Source: Sclerotinia nivalis (Eukaryota > Ascomycota > Leotiomycetes > Helotiales > Sclerotiniaceae). Taken from it: DNA of 64,000 nucleotides. The notes below the pieces were generated by a model. That model saw nothing but the letters and a program-made list of their open reading frames with translations. It did no database searches and had not been told where the DNA came from. Within the stretch, counting starts at the first letter, position 1; each line of letters starts with the position of its first letter. The stretch lies in NCBI GenBank assembly GCA_029531795.1, contig JAPEIS010000001.1, positions 7,068,001 through 7,132,000 on the forward strand. Direction: 5' to 3'. Both the position numbers and the translations under genes were made by a program. Positions 46,282 to 57,386 of this stretch are shown here, piece after piece.

Positions 46282-49200
46282 TTATACGATTTGGCTATAC
46301 CCACTACCAAGGGTCCTCCTACTCCTGTATTTCCACCATTTTCTTGCTTCATCCGCCCAGAATACAGAACTTGTTAAAATGACCAAGCCCACCAAATCTG
46401 TGAGTGCCAAAGCTTCTGTTTGAAACACTTCCTGAAGCCAAGGGAAGTATATGACCAATATTTGTCCACCAAGACTCAACGATACTGACCAATTGAATAA
46501 TTTGTTTGAAAACAGTCCGACCTCACCTCTGAGGACTGACTTTGATTCTGAACGACAGTTCAACGCATTGAACATATCAAAAAGAACGAAGCAGGTAAAG
46601 GTCATTGTTGTATCCCTCTTGCTAATTTGGCCATCCGAGAGCATTTCGTGAGTGTAAACTGCCATTGTACCTAACATGATGATTGTGGCGGATGTAAGGA
46701 CTCGAGTGATCAGCGCCCTTGTAAGTACAGGAGCATTTCTCACTCGGGGTGGTTTGTTCATAACATCTGGATCCACAGGCTCCACGCCCAATGATTGAGC
46801 CGGAGGTCCATCCATGATGATATCTAGAGAAATCGTTAGTATAAATATAATACAATGCAAAGATTTTACCTACTAATCCAAAGGATCTGCATCGCATTTA
46901 AAGGATTTTTAAATCCCAAACACGTGCAAACTAACACCAAGCTAAGTGCCGCAGCACTTGTGCTAAGTTGAAATGTAAGGAAATTTTTTATGTTGCTGAA
47001 TATTCCCTTGCCCTCTTCAATTGCTTTGAGAATAGTTGAAAAATCGTCATCTGTCAATATCATATCTGCGGCTTCTTTGGCAACATCTGTTCCTTGCAAC
47101 CCCATTGATATGCCAATATCGGCTTTCTTGAGCGCAGGGGCATCATTGACACCATCACCCGTCATTGCGACAATATCGCCTCGAGCTTGTAGAGCTCTGA
47201 TAATTTTCATCTTGTGATCCGGACTGGTTCTAGCGAATACGGAAGTGTGCGCTATGGCAGTTTGTAGCTCTTCGTCGGTCATATCATCAATCTCGTCACC
47301 TCGTAATACCGATCGAACTTCTACAGAATTTATTGAATGGCCACGAGGTGTTGCAATATACATGCCAAGCCTTTTTGCAATAGCTAGGGCAGTAGTTTCT
47401 GCGTCACCAGTAATCATAATGACCTTGACACCACCTCGCATAAGTCTTCGAATCGATTTTGAAACACCTGCTCGTGGCGGATCACTCATACCAACCAATC
47501 CAGCAAATGTGAGACCATTATAGACATCTTCGTTGTGCGATACATGGTGGTCTAAATTTAAGACTGGCGTTCCACTTCGGCTTGTTGGAGCCAAAGATTT
47601 TGCGTGCTTGGCAACTGGACCACTAGCAAAACCGAGAACTCGAAGTCCTTCAGAGGCAAGTTTATCTGCAGCTTGTAACGCTTGTTGTCTTTTTGAGGCA
47701 TCCAAATGAACTTCACGACCGTCTGTTGTGAGATATGTATCACATCTTTCTAGGACGCGCTCTATGGCTCCTTTGATATAAGCATGCTCCTTCGGGCTTG
47801 ATGTGCCTTCCGGGCCCAAATCTCCAATGGTCACACCCATCCACTTTTTTTCAGAACTGAATGGGGTCTCCCCGATACGATGCCCTAAACCTTCACGGAC
47901 GTCGTGTTCCTTAAAACGGTCCAGCATATCAAGCATTGCAACGTCAGTCGGCTGACCGACCCACCTGCTCTTCAAGACCTGATTTGAAGCACGACCCTGA
48001 GTAGATGACAATATAGCTACCGACGATGCTGATGGAGCGTGAAGATGAGTTAGCCGTGCATTGTTAGCTATATTTCCAATGCGAAGAATTCGAAGTGCCA
48101 CGGTATCAGCTTTAGCTTCCACTGTTTCATCATCCAAATCAACATCTAATGGAGCTTCGGCATCGAAATACCACATTTTCACGGTGGTCATATGATTCAT
48201 GGTAAGAGTACCTGTGAGATTTAGCTTTTTGGTTAAGTGATGTGATTTAGAGATCATACCTGTTTTGTCACTACAGACCACGTTGACCGATCCAAGAGTT
48301 TCGACGCTTGGCATTTTTCGTACTATAGCATTATGTCTCGCCATTCGATGTACACCAAGAGCCAAAGTGACTGTAACAATGATTGGCAAACCTTCGGGAA
48401 TAGCTGCCACAGCCAAGGATATCGAAATCGTAAATATATCCAACCATGCTTTTCCTTGTAACCATCCAACTAGAGAAATTACCGCAATGATAACAAAAGA
48501 AGCCTGACTCAATTGACTCCCTAGAGCGTCCATTGAAAGCTGTAGGGGGGTTCTAGGGCTTTCCGTCTCTGATACGCTTGCAGCGATCGTCCCAAAATGA
48601 GTATTTCCACCTGTCGCATAAACAATACCTTGGCCATGCCCAGATCTCACAAGTGTTCCCATGAAAGCGATATTGGTCGTGCTATTCAGGCTAATATCCG
48701 CACCTACAGTCCCACTTGCTGGAGACGGAAAATTGAGGGACGGTGGTTCTAGTGAGCTAGATCCAGGTCTAAAATCCATATGCCTAGCTTCCGAAATAAT
48801 ACGGACCGGCTCATTTTCACCAGTCAAATTAGACTCATCAATTGTCAAATCTGAAGCCTTTGTGACACGAATATCGGCTGGTATGCGATCTCCAGTGGTA
48901 AATAAAACGAGATCTCCAGGAACCAGTTTCGATGCCATGGTTTTATGCGATACAATTTCTGCCATACTAGAATCTGCGCCAAATCCAGAATCTGTCATTA
49001 ATGATTCTGTCTCTGGTTTTTTTCGGGCGCTGGGAGGCCATGCAGGTGTTCTAGGTGTGATAGATCTCATTTCTCCTCGTATTATATGTGCATGATTGGG
49101 GACTAAGTGGTTCAGTGCCTCGATCGACTTTTCAGAGCGATATTCTTGAACAAATCCTACTGTAACCACAATTGTAACTGCAACGGCAATACTGATTGCA

Positions 49201-49688
49201 TCATCTTTGTTTCCAGCTATCACTGACATTACAGCGGAACCCAACAACAGAAGAATCAAAGTTTCCTTAAATTGCTTGATAAATCGAAGCCATAACGGTT
49301 CGGGAGGATCGAGAGGAAGTTCGTTAGGTCCTTGATCGTGTAATCTAGAAAGAGCTTCCGCTGGTGTCAAGCCTGATGTAAGTGAGGTCTGCAATCGTTC
49401 TGCCGTCTCCCCAGGCGTAAGGGCGGAAAATTCATCTGCTATTGACTGTTGCGCATTAGTCGTATTAGTCGGAGTCCTCTCTGGTTCAGCTGAGATTGGG
49501 CGTTCACTAACTTTTGTCACCGCTGAGGAGGATCGAGTATGTCTGCTCTTTGAGTCGGCCCTGTCCCTTGATCTTGGTCTCGAAGATGGTTCAGACATTG
49601 GCAACCTATCATTCCCAGATGGAAGGTTGGCCATGGGCAATAAAGATATCGACGGACTGGCAGATCTTGCAAGGTGCGGCCACGACAT
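46282..49688 (-). CDS. pmr1: Golgi Ca2+/Mn2+-transporting P-type ATPase Pmr1
   Basis: Pmr1 (SPCA class) pumps Ca2+ and Mn2+ into the Golgi for glycosylation and secretion. CDS is complement(join(46282..46823,46874..48211,48260..49688)), 1102 residues. Seen in order: a Ser/Arg-rich N-tail; cation-ATPase N-domain ([20 protein letters not shown]); [10 protein letters not shown] of the actuator; PEGLP (431-435) in helix M4; [12 protein letters not shown] with phospho-Asp 474; [20 protein letters not shown]; and [20 protein letters not shown] in M6. Intron 1 (48212-48259, 48 nt) is in-frame without stop and falls inside DKTG. Intron 2 (46824-46873, 50 nt) has a perfect TACTAAC branch. A roughly 30-residue low-complexity insert ([20 protein letters not shown]) sits in the actuator region. 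Confidence 0.94.
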
Positions 49689-51051
49689 AGCTTCAATACT
49701 AGCTATCAGAAAACAGGATAAAATCTGCTAAGTAACGAGCAGCAGTATATGCTGTCGTTATGCTGAATGCCTATGGCTGAGGCATGCGCATTTATTGAAA
49801 CGAAAGAGGAAATGTGGTAAGTTAAGAATTGAGTAAAAGCCACCCCTCTATATGTAAAATCAAAAAACCTCCTTCCAACTCCAAACATGCAAGAAATTGA
49901 ACTTCAGATGTGATTGTTTCTCTTTAAAGATTTGAATGATATAGTTTTAAATCTGGATCCATAGTAAAATTATCGAATTACGTGTCGTGTCCTGTTGTCC
50001 CGTAACTTCCCTTTCAGTTTCATAGTAGATAGTGAGAGAGTGAGCACGGTCACCAGGGTCTAAGTTTCTAGTTTTTTGGCATAATATCCGTTTCCCTGTA
50101 AATTGGTTCGCGTGCCCAGGCGGGACTGCTCCAGGGGGTTTCTAGGTCGTGAAATTAAGTTCTAGAACGCCTGTAGGGTAAAATTGATAGGTATGCGAAG
50201 CAAGCACAAGTACCTACCTAGTAAGTACTTCGTAGCGAGACTTGCTGCTTCGTTCAAAGAAATACCTTAGGTAGAATAGAATAAATATCTACGAAATAAG
50301 TGAGACAGCAGCTCGGAATAGAAAGAAGTTGATGGGACATTGAGGAAGAACGTATCATTATCATAAATCAAATTCTGATACATTAGAAGATTTGATACGG
50401 TGGTATTGATCAGACTTCACATCTATTCACAACATCGATTGGTTGGATAAATCATCACTCCGTCTTTGTCCTTTCTCTCAAAAAACTGCATCTGGTACTG
50501 AATAAGTAATAGGTAAATAGAAGAATTGTCAAGTTATTACGATAGAGCCATTTTACCCATCCGATAAGCAAGGTCACGTGTGTGTGTGACAGTTTTAAGA
50601 TAGACCCATATATTGACGAAGCTTTTTTGCCAATTACAGATTAGCGCTAAAAATTGAAATGTATCCCAGCCTCTTGATTCTTCTTCAATCTTCATTGCGC
50701 AAACATTAACTCCCCACCCATCTTATTTTCCCCCCAATCCTTCCTTAAGCTTCATCACCTTGTCGCCGACGCATCACATAAGACCAATACAAGTGATTAA
50801 TTGCTACGATAGCTACATTGTTTTTCGATAAATTTTATTCGTTGCTACATCTTATTTCTGCGACGCGATTAACTCAACATCGAAACTTCATCGGGAACGC
50901 AGTGGTCAAATCCAATATCCTCGACGCGCTGTCAAACAAGAAAAAAGCCCACGTCAACAATAAACGATACAAACGCGTCTTCAATATTGAATTCACTTAA
51001 CAAAATTTATATATTTTCGCGCGAGCGCGCTCTACTCTCCTTGCTATCATC
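49689..51051. other. Divergent spacer between pmr1 and rad21
   Basis: Shared upstream region of two divergent genes; no gene inside. The left part has ACCTACCTAGTAAGTACTT repeats (about 50211-50230). A 60-codon frame at 50818-51000 starts at TTG and is not a gene. Confidence 0.55.
50863..51032. promoter_or_regulatory. Cluster of ACGCG and CGCGAAA-type sites upstream of rad21
   Basis: ACGCGA (50863), ACGCGC (50924), a full MluI box ACGCGT (50973-50978) and TTTTCGCG (51014-51021, an SCB-like CGCGAAAA on the other strand) precede the rad21 ATG at 51052. A GAGCGCGCTC palindrome follows at 51023-51032. These match known MBF/SBF target words; function is inferred. Confidence 0.5.
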
Positions 51052-53092
51052 ATGTTTTATTCGGAGACTTTGTTAAGCAAGACAGGGCCTTTGGCTCGTG
51101 TCTGGCTTTCGGCAAATTTAGAGCGCAAGTTGTCGAAAAATCACATTTTACAAGCCAGCGTCAAGGATAGTGTTGAAGCTATCGTCACACCTAACCAAGC
51201 ACCAATGGCTTTACGTCTGAGCGGTCAACTATTGCTAGGAGTTGTGAGGATATACAGTCGAAAAGCGCGTTATTTACTTGATGATTGTAATGAGGCTCTC
51301 ATAAAAATAAAAATGGTATGTTATCTTTCAAAATCTTTGAGGTAGATACTAACTAACCTTCTCCACCTAGGCTTTCCGTCTTTCCGGTAACAATGATATT
51401 CCTGCCGGACTCCATATGCCTTCTCGAGATGCTCTTATGCTTCCTGATATGCTCACTGAAGGAGATAACCTTGAAATGCCACCAATGCCTGATGCTTCAT
51501 TCCTTTTCTCCCAGTTAGACGAAGACTCTGCATTGGGTCGCAAGCGAAGAGGTGCTAGCCGTGATATTAACTTGCAGGACGAGTTTAATAACAGCCAATT
51601 CTTACAAAATAGTGTCGAAGATAATAGTAGGGACGAGGATGAACTTGCTTTAGAGCCTTTGGATGATGATCTTGATTTGGGTCTTGATTTTGGGCTGGAC
51701 GATATAAATCCCAAGACGGCTGGAGCGGATAGATCAGGAGCTGATATCAGTCTTGAATTTGGACGAGATGCACCAACTGCCCGAGCAGTTGAAGACGATT
51801 TACTCAGCGAGTTGGACATTCAACCACGAGCAAAGGACGTTTTCGATGATGGAGATCGTGAAACTTCAATAAATCTCGGATTTGGTAATGATGATGGTGG
51901 TTTTCAAATTGGCGATGATGATGGAGATATTGACATGCTCAATATTGGTGGAGAGCCAGATATTTCGGCCCTTCCACGTGCTCCTGAACTTGAGCGCGCT
52001 CGAATCTCTGAGTCGCCACTTTCCGATATTGATGAGACCATTGTTGCCGAAGTCGAGGCAGATCAACAACGCCGAGAAGAATCAGGAATGTTTGCACCCG
52101 AAGATGAGACAGAACAATCAATCTTCCGTCAACCAGCTCAACGTGCTAGGAAATTCAAACCTTTGATGCCTGATGATGACACTACCATTTCTAAGTACGC
52201 TATTCAAGAGTTGCAGAAAAATCACGATGCCATCTTACGCCCTCAGTCATTTCTTCCCCGCGATCCTCAGCTTTTGGCATTAATGGAAATGCAAAAGAAT
52301 GGTGGTTTTGTTTCCAATATCATGGGTGAAGGACGAAGTATAGGTTGGGCACCCGAACTTCGTGGAATGCTTTCCCTAGATGCGGCTCGTAGAACTGGGG
52401 AGAAGCGTAAGCGTGATAGCGGTATTGCGGACATGGATGAACAAGAACAAGGTGCCAACAAATCACCTCGCTTGGATCTAGGTGAGGAAGAGGACCTCGG
52501 TGCCAATCTTGCTGGTGATGCTGCGTTGGGTCGTGATGAGACAATGATTGCTGCTGATGGTACAATCATTGAAATGGGACGTGATGACGAATTCAATGTC
52601 AACATTGATGATGATGAGCATAACGCCACAACTGGTTTACGAGATGATCGCAGTGCAAGTCCAGGCAACCAATTTGATGAAACAACCGCACCTCTCGTAC
52701 ACCCTGCAGATAGTGGACCTGTATCACTTGGTACGACTCACGCTGTTCATCTTCTTCGTGAACGATTCGGTGACGAGGCAGCCAACAGTCCAGATAAGCG
52801 CAAGAAGGCTAGTGTTCTTTTCCAGGATTTATTACCAGAAGGTACAACAAGCAAAGCTGATGCCACCAAGATGTTCTTTGAGGTTTTAGTCCTTGCAACC
52901 AAAGATGCTGTCAAGGTTGAGCAACAAGAGCATACACTAGGAGGACCAATCCGTGTTAGAGGCAAAAGAGGTCTTTGGGGTGCTTGGGCTGAAAGAGAGG
53001 CTGGTGGTGAGATCGCCGAAGAGAATGTCGCTGGACCTTCAAATACCGTACCTTTATTAGAAGCATCGAGAATGATCTCGGTTTCTGCTTAA
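51052..53092 (+). CDS. rad21: Cohesin alpha-kleisin Rad21 (Scc1/Mcd1)
   Basis: Rad21 closes the Smc1-Smc3 ring and is cut by separase at anaphase. CDS is join(51052..51315,51371..53092), 661 residues. The N-terminus [20 protein letters not shown], then [20 protein letters not shown] and [20 protein letters not shown], is the Rad21/Rec8 N-domain. The 55-nt intron has GTATGT donor and CTAAC branch. SLEFGR (215-220) fits the separase consensus SxExGR. A long acidic middle follows. The C-terminal winged helix includes [20 protein letters not shown] then [20 protein letters not shown], which contacts the Smc1 head. Rad21 rather than meiotic Rec8 is preferred because of length, the N-terminal spelling and the acidic middle. 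Confidence 0.95.
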
Positions 53093-54614
53093 GAAGGGAA
53101 TGGTTTGTTGTATGAGTACATTATTGCATTTAAGGAAAAAAGGAACGCTGGTCTAGCGATTGGCGTAAAGGTCAATTTGTCTAGAGGCAAAACTTTAAGT
53201 TTATGAATCTGGCGTTTTGAGACTTGATATCCTGGGCGTTATTCGAAGGTTTCGACGCCCCAGTCTGACTGATGATTGGGATTTGTTTGGGTACAATATG
53301 GGGAAGTTATGGATTGTAGTGATGAATTAGCGAGTAGGGTTCAGATGTATAAATAAAAGTTTACAATGTCCATGATTATTTTTTGTTTAATACAGTTGCT
53401 GTGATTGTGCATGCTTGATGTTTGTCTGTTCATTGATCTGCTACGAGTAAAGCTATTTGTATAGGTTATAAGAATACTTTCTCCAATCGTATTCCTCACA
53501 TCACCTCATTACCATCTTCATAAGAGTCGGAAATAACATTCACAGGGTATACGGATTCGCTATAGGTATCTATATATTAGTTGCTTATTACCATGGGAGA
53601 GGAGTAAGGAAGGGTCTTATAGGGAGGGGTGGATAGGCTGATATATAGAGAAGATATAAGAAAGGTTTTAAGGGGAGATGGAGGAGAGGGAGGAGAGGGG
53701 GTTTGAGGGTTTGAGGGTTTGGAATTTGAAGTTTGAAATAGGAAGGGGATGTGTGCTGGAGGAAGAGAAGAGGGAGGGAAGGGGAGATGATGGGATAGTG
53801 GTGAGTTGAGGGTGGATGAGGTGGGCTGTGATGAGGTGGGCTGTGATGAGGTGGGAGTGGATGGGGATTCAACGAGTACACATAACGTCTCGAATGTATA
53901 AAGTTTTGTGCGCGGATGGCTGTCCAAAATAGGTTCAGTGTATAGATCCGGAGCAAGTGAGGCATAATCAGGATATCTGTATGTTTTTATAAATACACCA
54001 TTTTACATCCTATCGTTAACTCTACCATCAACTCTAGTAGCCGAGAGAAATGAAATTCCCAATACCAAAAAATCTATATTTCATGCATTTATCACAAATC
54101 TCAATTATAATAAGTACGCCCCTTAGCTCTCTGGCTCTTATTTATTTGACTTTAAGAGGAAGGAGTTGGGGAATTGAATTGTGAATGGGATGAATAAAAT
54201 GTTTATATAAGATTCACAGGAGTGAGAAGAGTCTTCATTTTTGAGGAATTAAGGACTCACTATGGCCGGAATATGGAAAGACTAATGAATGCTATGAATA
54301 CTATCAAAGTATATGGAGGGAATATAAAAGCACATCACGGTTTTTTGCATCATTTGGAAATTGAATTAAGGCAGATTCTTCATGAGAAGGATTTACTAAT
54401 ATCAAATCCCCAAAGCCATCGAACTGAACACAAAGTGGTATGAATATTCAAAAGCCAATTCAATAAGCCAATCCAAAACCAACAATCCCAATTTTACGTC
54501 TTCATAATCTTCCATTTTCAAACCGAAACCCCTTAAAAAGATTAAGGATTTACCAAAACCGTCGACCTAAATCCCATTAGCCATCAAATCCCACCTTCCG
54601 TAATCACTAAAAAC
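53093..54614. other. Spacer between rad21 and the SDR gene
   Basis: No supported gene. 53640-53850 is purine-rich with a GATGAGGTGGGCTGT repeat (three copies near 53814-53850); pyrimidine-side frames there are low complexity. A 73-codon frame at 54222-54443 has no recognised features. Confidence 0.5.
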
Positions 54615-55900
54615 CTACGCGCTCTCCCCATCCACTCCCGTCCCCGTTCCCGTCCCCTTCCCCTTATCCATATCCATATCCAACTTTTTCTCTTTCTCCG
54701 TCTCCTTCTCCTCATAAAACCTCTCCACATCCAGCACCTGCCTCCCCTTCCAATCTGACATAATATGCTGACCCTTCGTCCTAACTCTATTTTGATACCA
54801 ACCCGGCAACGCCCTCAACCACGTCAACGAGACACCAAAACCGGGATAAATGCCCTGTCCACTCTTCCCCTTCAGTATCTTCTTCACAATTTCTTCCGCC
54901 ACGGTATCAACCTCCAACGTCGGTAGCAAGAACGTAGAATCATTTTTATAGCCTTGGAAGAGAGCCGTTTTGGTGTATCCTTGATTAATCAATATCGTTC
55001 TTACTTTTGGCGCGTGGTATTTGGTGAGGAGTTCGGCGGTTAATCCTTCGTGGAAGGAAAGGGCGGCGGCTTTGGATGAGGCGTAGTCGGTCATGTTTGG
55101 GACGGTGATGTAGGCGGCGAGACTTGCAATTGTGACGATCATACCGTGGTTTTTTTGAACCATGTGTGGAACGAATTCTTTGGCCATGAAATAATGGGAG
55201 ATAGTGTTGACGTCGAATGTGAAGCGGACATCTTTTTCACTGGAATCGAGAATACTTTTCCCGCGGGCAACACCAGCATTATTGATGAGAACGGTTGGAT
55301 TACCCACTTCTGAGCGAATGCGAGATGCAACGGTGGAAATGGTAGATGGTGAAGTGATATCGCATTTGTAGTAATGGACATTGGATGCTTTGATGAGCAG
55401 TTAATATCCCTCGAATGTTCCACCACAGAAGGTAGGACAACATACCAGTTTCAAAAGTCATTGGAATAACATCCAACACCACAACCGTAATTCCCTTTTC
55501 CGCTAGAAGTTTCACAACCTGTCCACCAATTCCTCCAGCACCACCTGTAATCAACACAATTTCTTTCTGCCAATCATATTTATCATCTACCCAATTATTC
55601 TGAACACCCCTCTCCAAATAATTCGAAATCAATCTGAAAACTCCAAAATAGAATAGTTTTCGAATTCGAGAGTATGTTGTTTCATGAAGTATTGAAAGAT
55701 CATTTCCTCGTTTCGTATAACGAGCTAGAAGGAGGAATATCAAAGTAAAAGCGGGATTTAATGCTGTTTTCTTGATCAAGCTACCGAGGGAATCACTTCG
55801 GAACCCTATATGTTGTGTATTTTCATTAGCGTGATGTTGCACAATATAAGGGGTTTAATGTTGTACCTTCGCGGGGTAGCCATCCATTGTGCATCGGCAT
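54615..55900 (-). CDS. Short-chain dehydrogenase/reductase, membrane-associated
   Basis: An NAD(P)-dependent oxidoreductase of the classical SDR type, resembling 17beta-HSD11/RDH10-like enzymes of lipid droplets or ER. CDS is complement(join(54615..55387,55446..55805,55867..55900)), 388 residues. A 34-nt first exon gives MPMHNGWLPREG; joined to FRSDSLGSLIKKTALNPAFT it matches fungal relatives. TGGAGGIG (98-105) binds the cofactor; NNAG (167-170), Ser about 220 and YASSK (Tyr about 233, Lys about 237) form the active site. A hydrophobic segment near 28-40 suggests a membrane anchor. Introns are 61 and 58 nt. The tail is a Lys/Glu- and Gly/Thr-rich repeat (DMDMDKGKGTGTGTG). Substrate unknown. 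Confidence 0.9.
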
Positions 55901-56781
55901 ATTTCTTCGTCTGCTGTGTAAGGTTATCTATGGTTTTGATAGTTTGACAAAACTGTTTGAAATGATACTTCAATGGAATTGAAAGATATAAAAAGAAAAG
56001 TACATCATAACAGGAATGTATCTTTGACATACTTATTACTTATTCCCAATAACCGGCTTAGCATTTATCAAAGCATGTGTCGACCAATCATAATAAAGGA
56101 AGTTTGTCAACCGAGGAACGTTTTGAGGTTCGGATTGCGGGGTAGCATCTATGAGCTCTACAAGGTCATATATATTACCACATATCACATATTGACCCAG
56201 TCTATTTTGTGGATGAGATGCTAGAATATGAGTTAGCAGACTAATCCTCCTAATCTTATCTTGAATTTAACGGACCACTATGTTATTGAATATTTCGGCA
56301 TTCCGATTTCCATTAACTATATTCATCCAATCGAATTCCAAGTTTCTATAAAATTGTCTCCAAATAGCCATTGAGGGATTCCCTTCAAGCTATTTAGTCT
56401 ATCATTCCCGGAAAGCATACTTCGGAGAGTGATTGGCAGGGGATATCTCATTGGATGAATAATCTAATTCTGTATAAGGAGAGCTTATGTGATACAATCG
56501 CCGTAAAGAGTTGGAAAACCAGGGTTCAATTATCCTTAGAATCTATAATTAGAGAGTGAAAGGTCAATAACCTTGAAGAGGTTATATATACTAGTTACAA
56601 ATATATGATCGACCTTCGAGCGCTAATTGTTCGAGGCCCGATCGGGTCGATCGGCTTACATAATCTTCGAACCGTGACAGATAGTATTGTTACGGAGAAA
56701 GAGATCACATCACATAGCAAAGAATCGGCTATAGCTTTTAGAATGGAAAAAGTAGTAAAACTTTGCATTATCCCTTCTAAT
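55901..56781. other. Spacer upstream of the SDR gene
   Basis: No gene supported. It contains the SDR promoter side and a CCCGATCGGG palindrome near 56637. Confidence 0.5.
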
Positions 56782-57086
56782 TGTCACGAATCTGGTATGG
56801 ACCCATGTGACCCACTGTCACGTGCACGGTCAATCACGTATCTATAGCTAGTGTATATATATAGTTGTTTTTTATAAGCCGTAGTTCTTTAATTGTAGAT
56901 TCTAAAGAATATAATTGATTCTGTTAATTTAGTTTTTATATAGTTCTTATATATTACTCAAAAGGCGCTTCCCAAATATTCGCTTAACGAATATTTGAGG
57001 AAGACCTCACCTTTCTTCTTCCTCTTCTTCCATCTTTAGTTGTAGATTCTAAGAATGAATTGATCCATTAAAGCCAGTTCGTCACA
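56782..57086. mobile_element. LTR-like element (possible solo LTR)
   Basis: It starts TGTCACGAATCTGG and ends CCAGTTCGTCACA, near-inverted termini of TG..CA type. Inside are a TATATATATA run (about 56854) and a perfect 10-bp hairpin, CAAATATTCG (56973-56982) with CGAATATTTG (56988-56997). Layout parallels the clear solo LTR at 36787-37108. No matching 5-bp target duplication was found, so confidence is low. Confidence 0.35.
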
Positions 57087-57386
57087 GCTATATCACCCTA
57101 GCCTGCTTCAAACTATAATACCAGCCCGTCAGTTTCTCGCTCTGCCTGCATATATCTAAATATAATCACGCGATTCGCCTTTGTTCTTGCCCCTAACAAA
57201 TATTATCCATCACGAACCCTAATGTCACTCCAACAACGTCTTGCCTTAAGACTCTTATCCGAAGTTCGACCATCGTAATAACTAGAGTGGTATATCAGCT
57301 TGAGAATTCTCTCTTCATTTGATCATGGAAGTTTTGATGGGTTAATTGGAGAAGGAAATAAGAAAGTAAATAGTATGTACCCTTTT

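Noticed and set aside
50818..51000. 60-codon frame upstream of rad21 as a uORF
   Set aside because: It starts at TTG; there is no ATG in frame.
53577..53965. Two overlapping minus-strand frames of about 120 codons rich in Pro/Ser/Leu
   Set aside because: They come from a purine-rich low-complexity stretch and have no signature in either frame.
56515..56545. GGGTTCAATTATCC as a tRNA B box
   Set aside because: No cloverleaf can be drawn around it and no A box precedes it.
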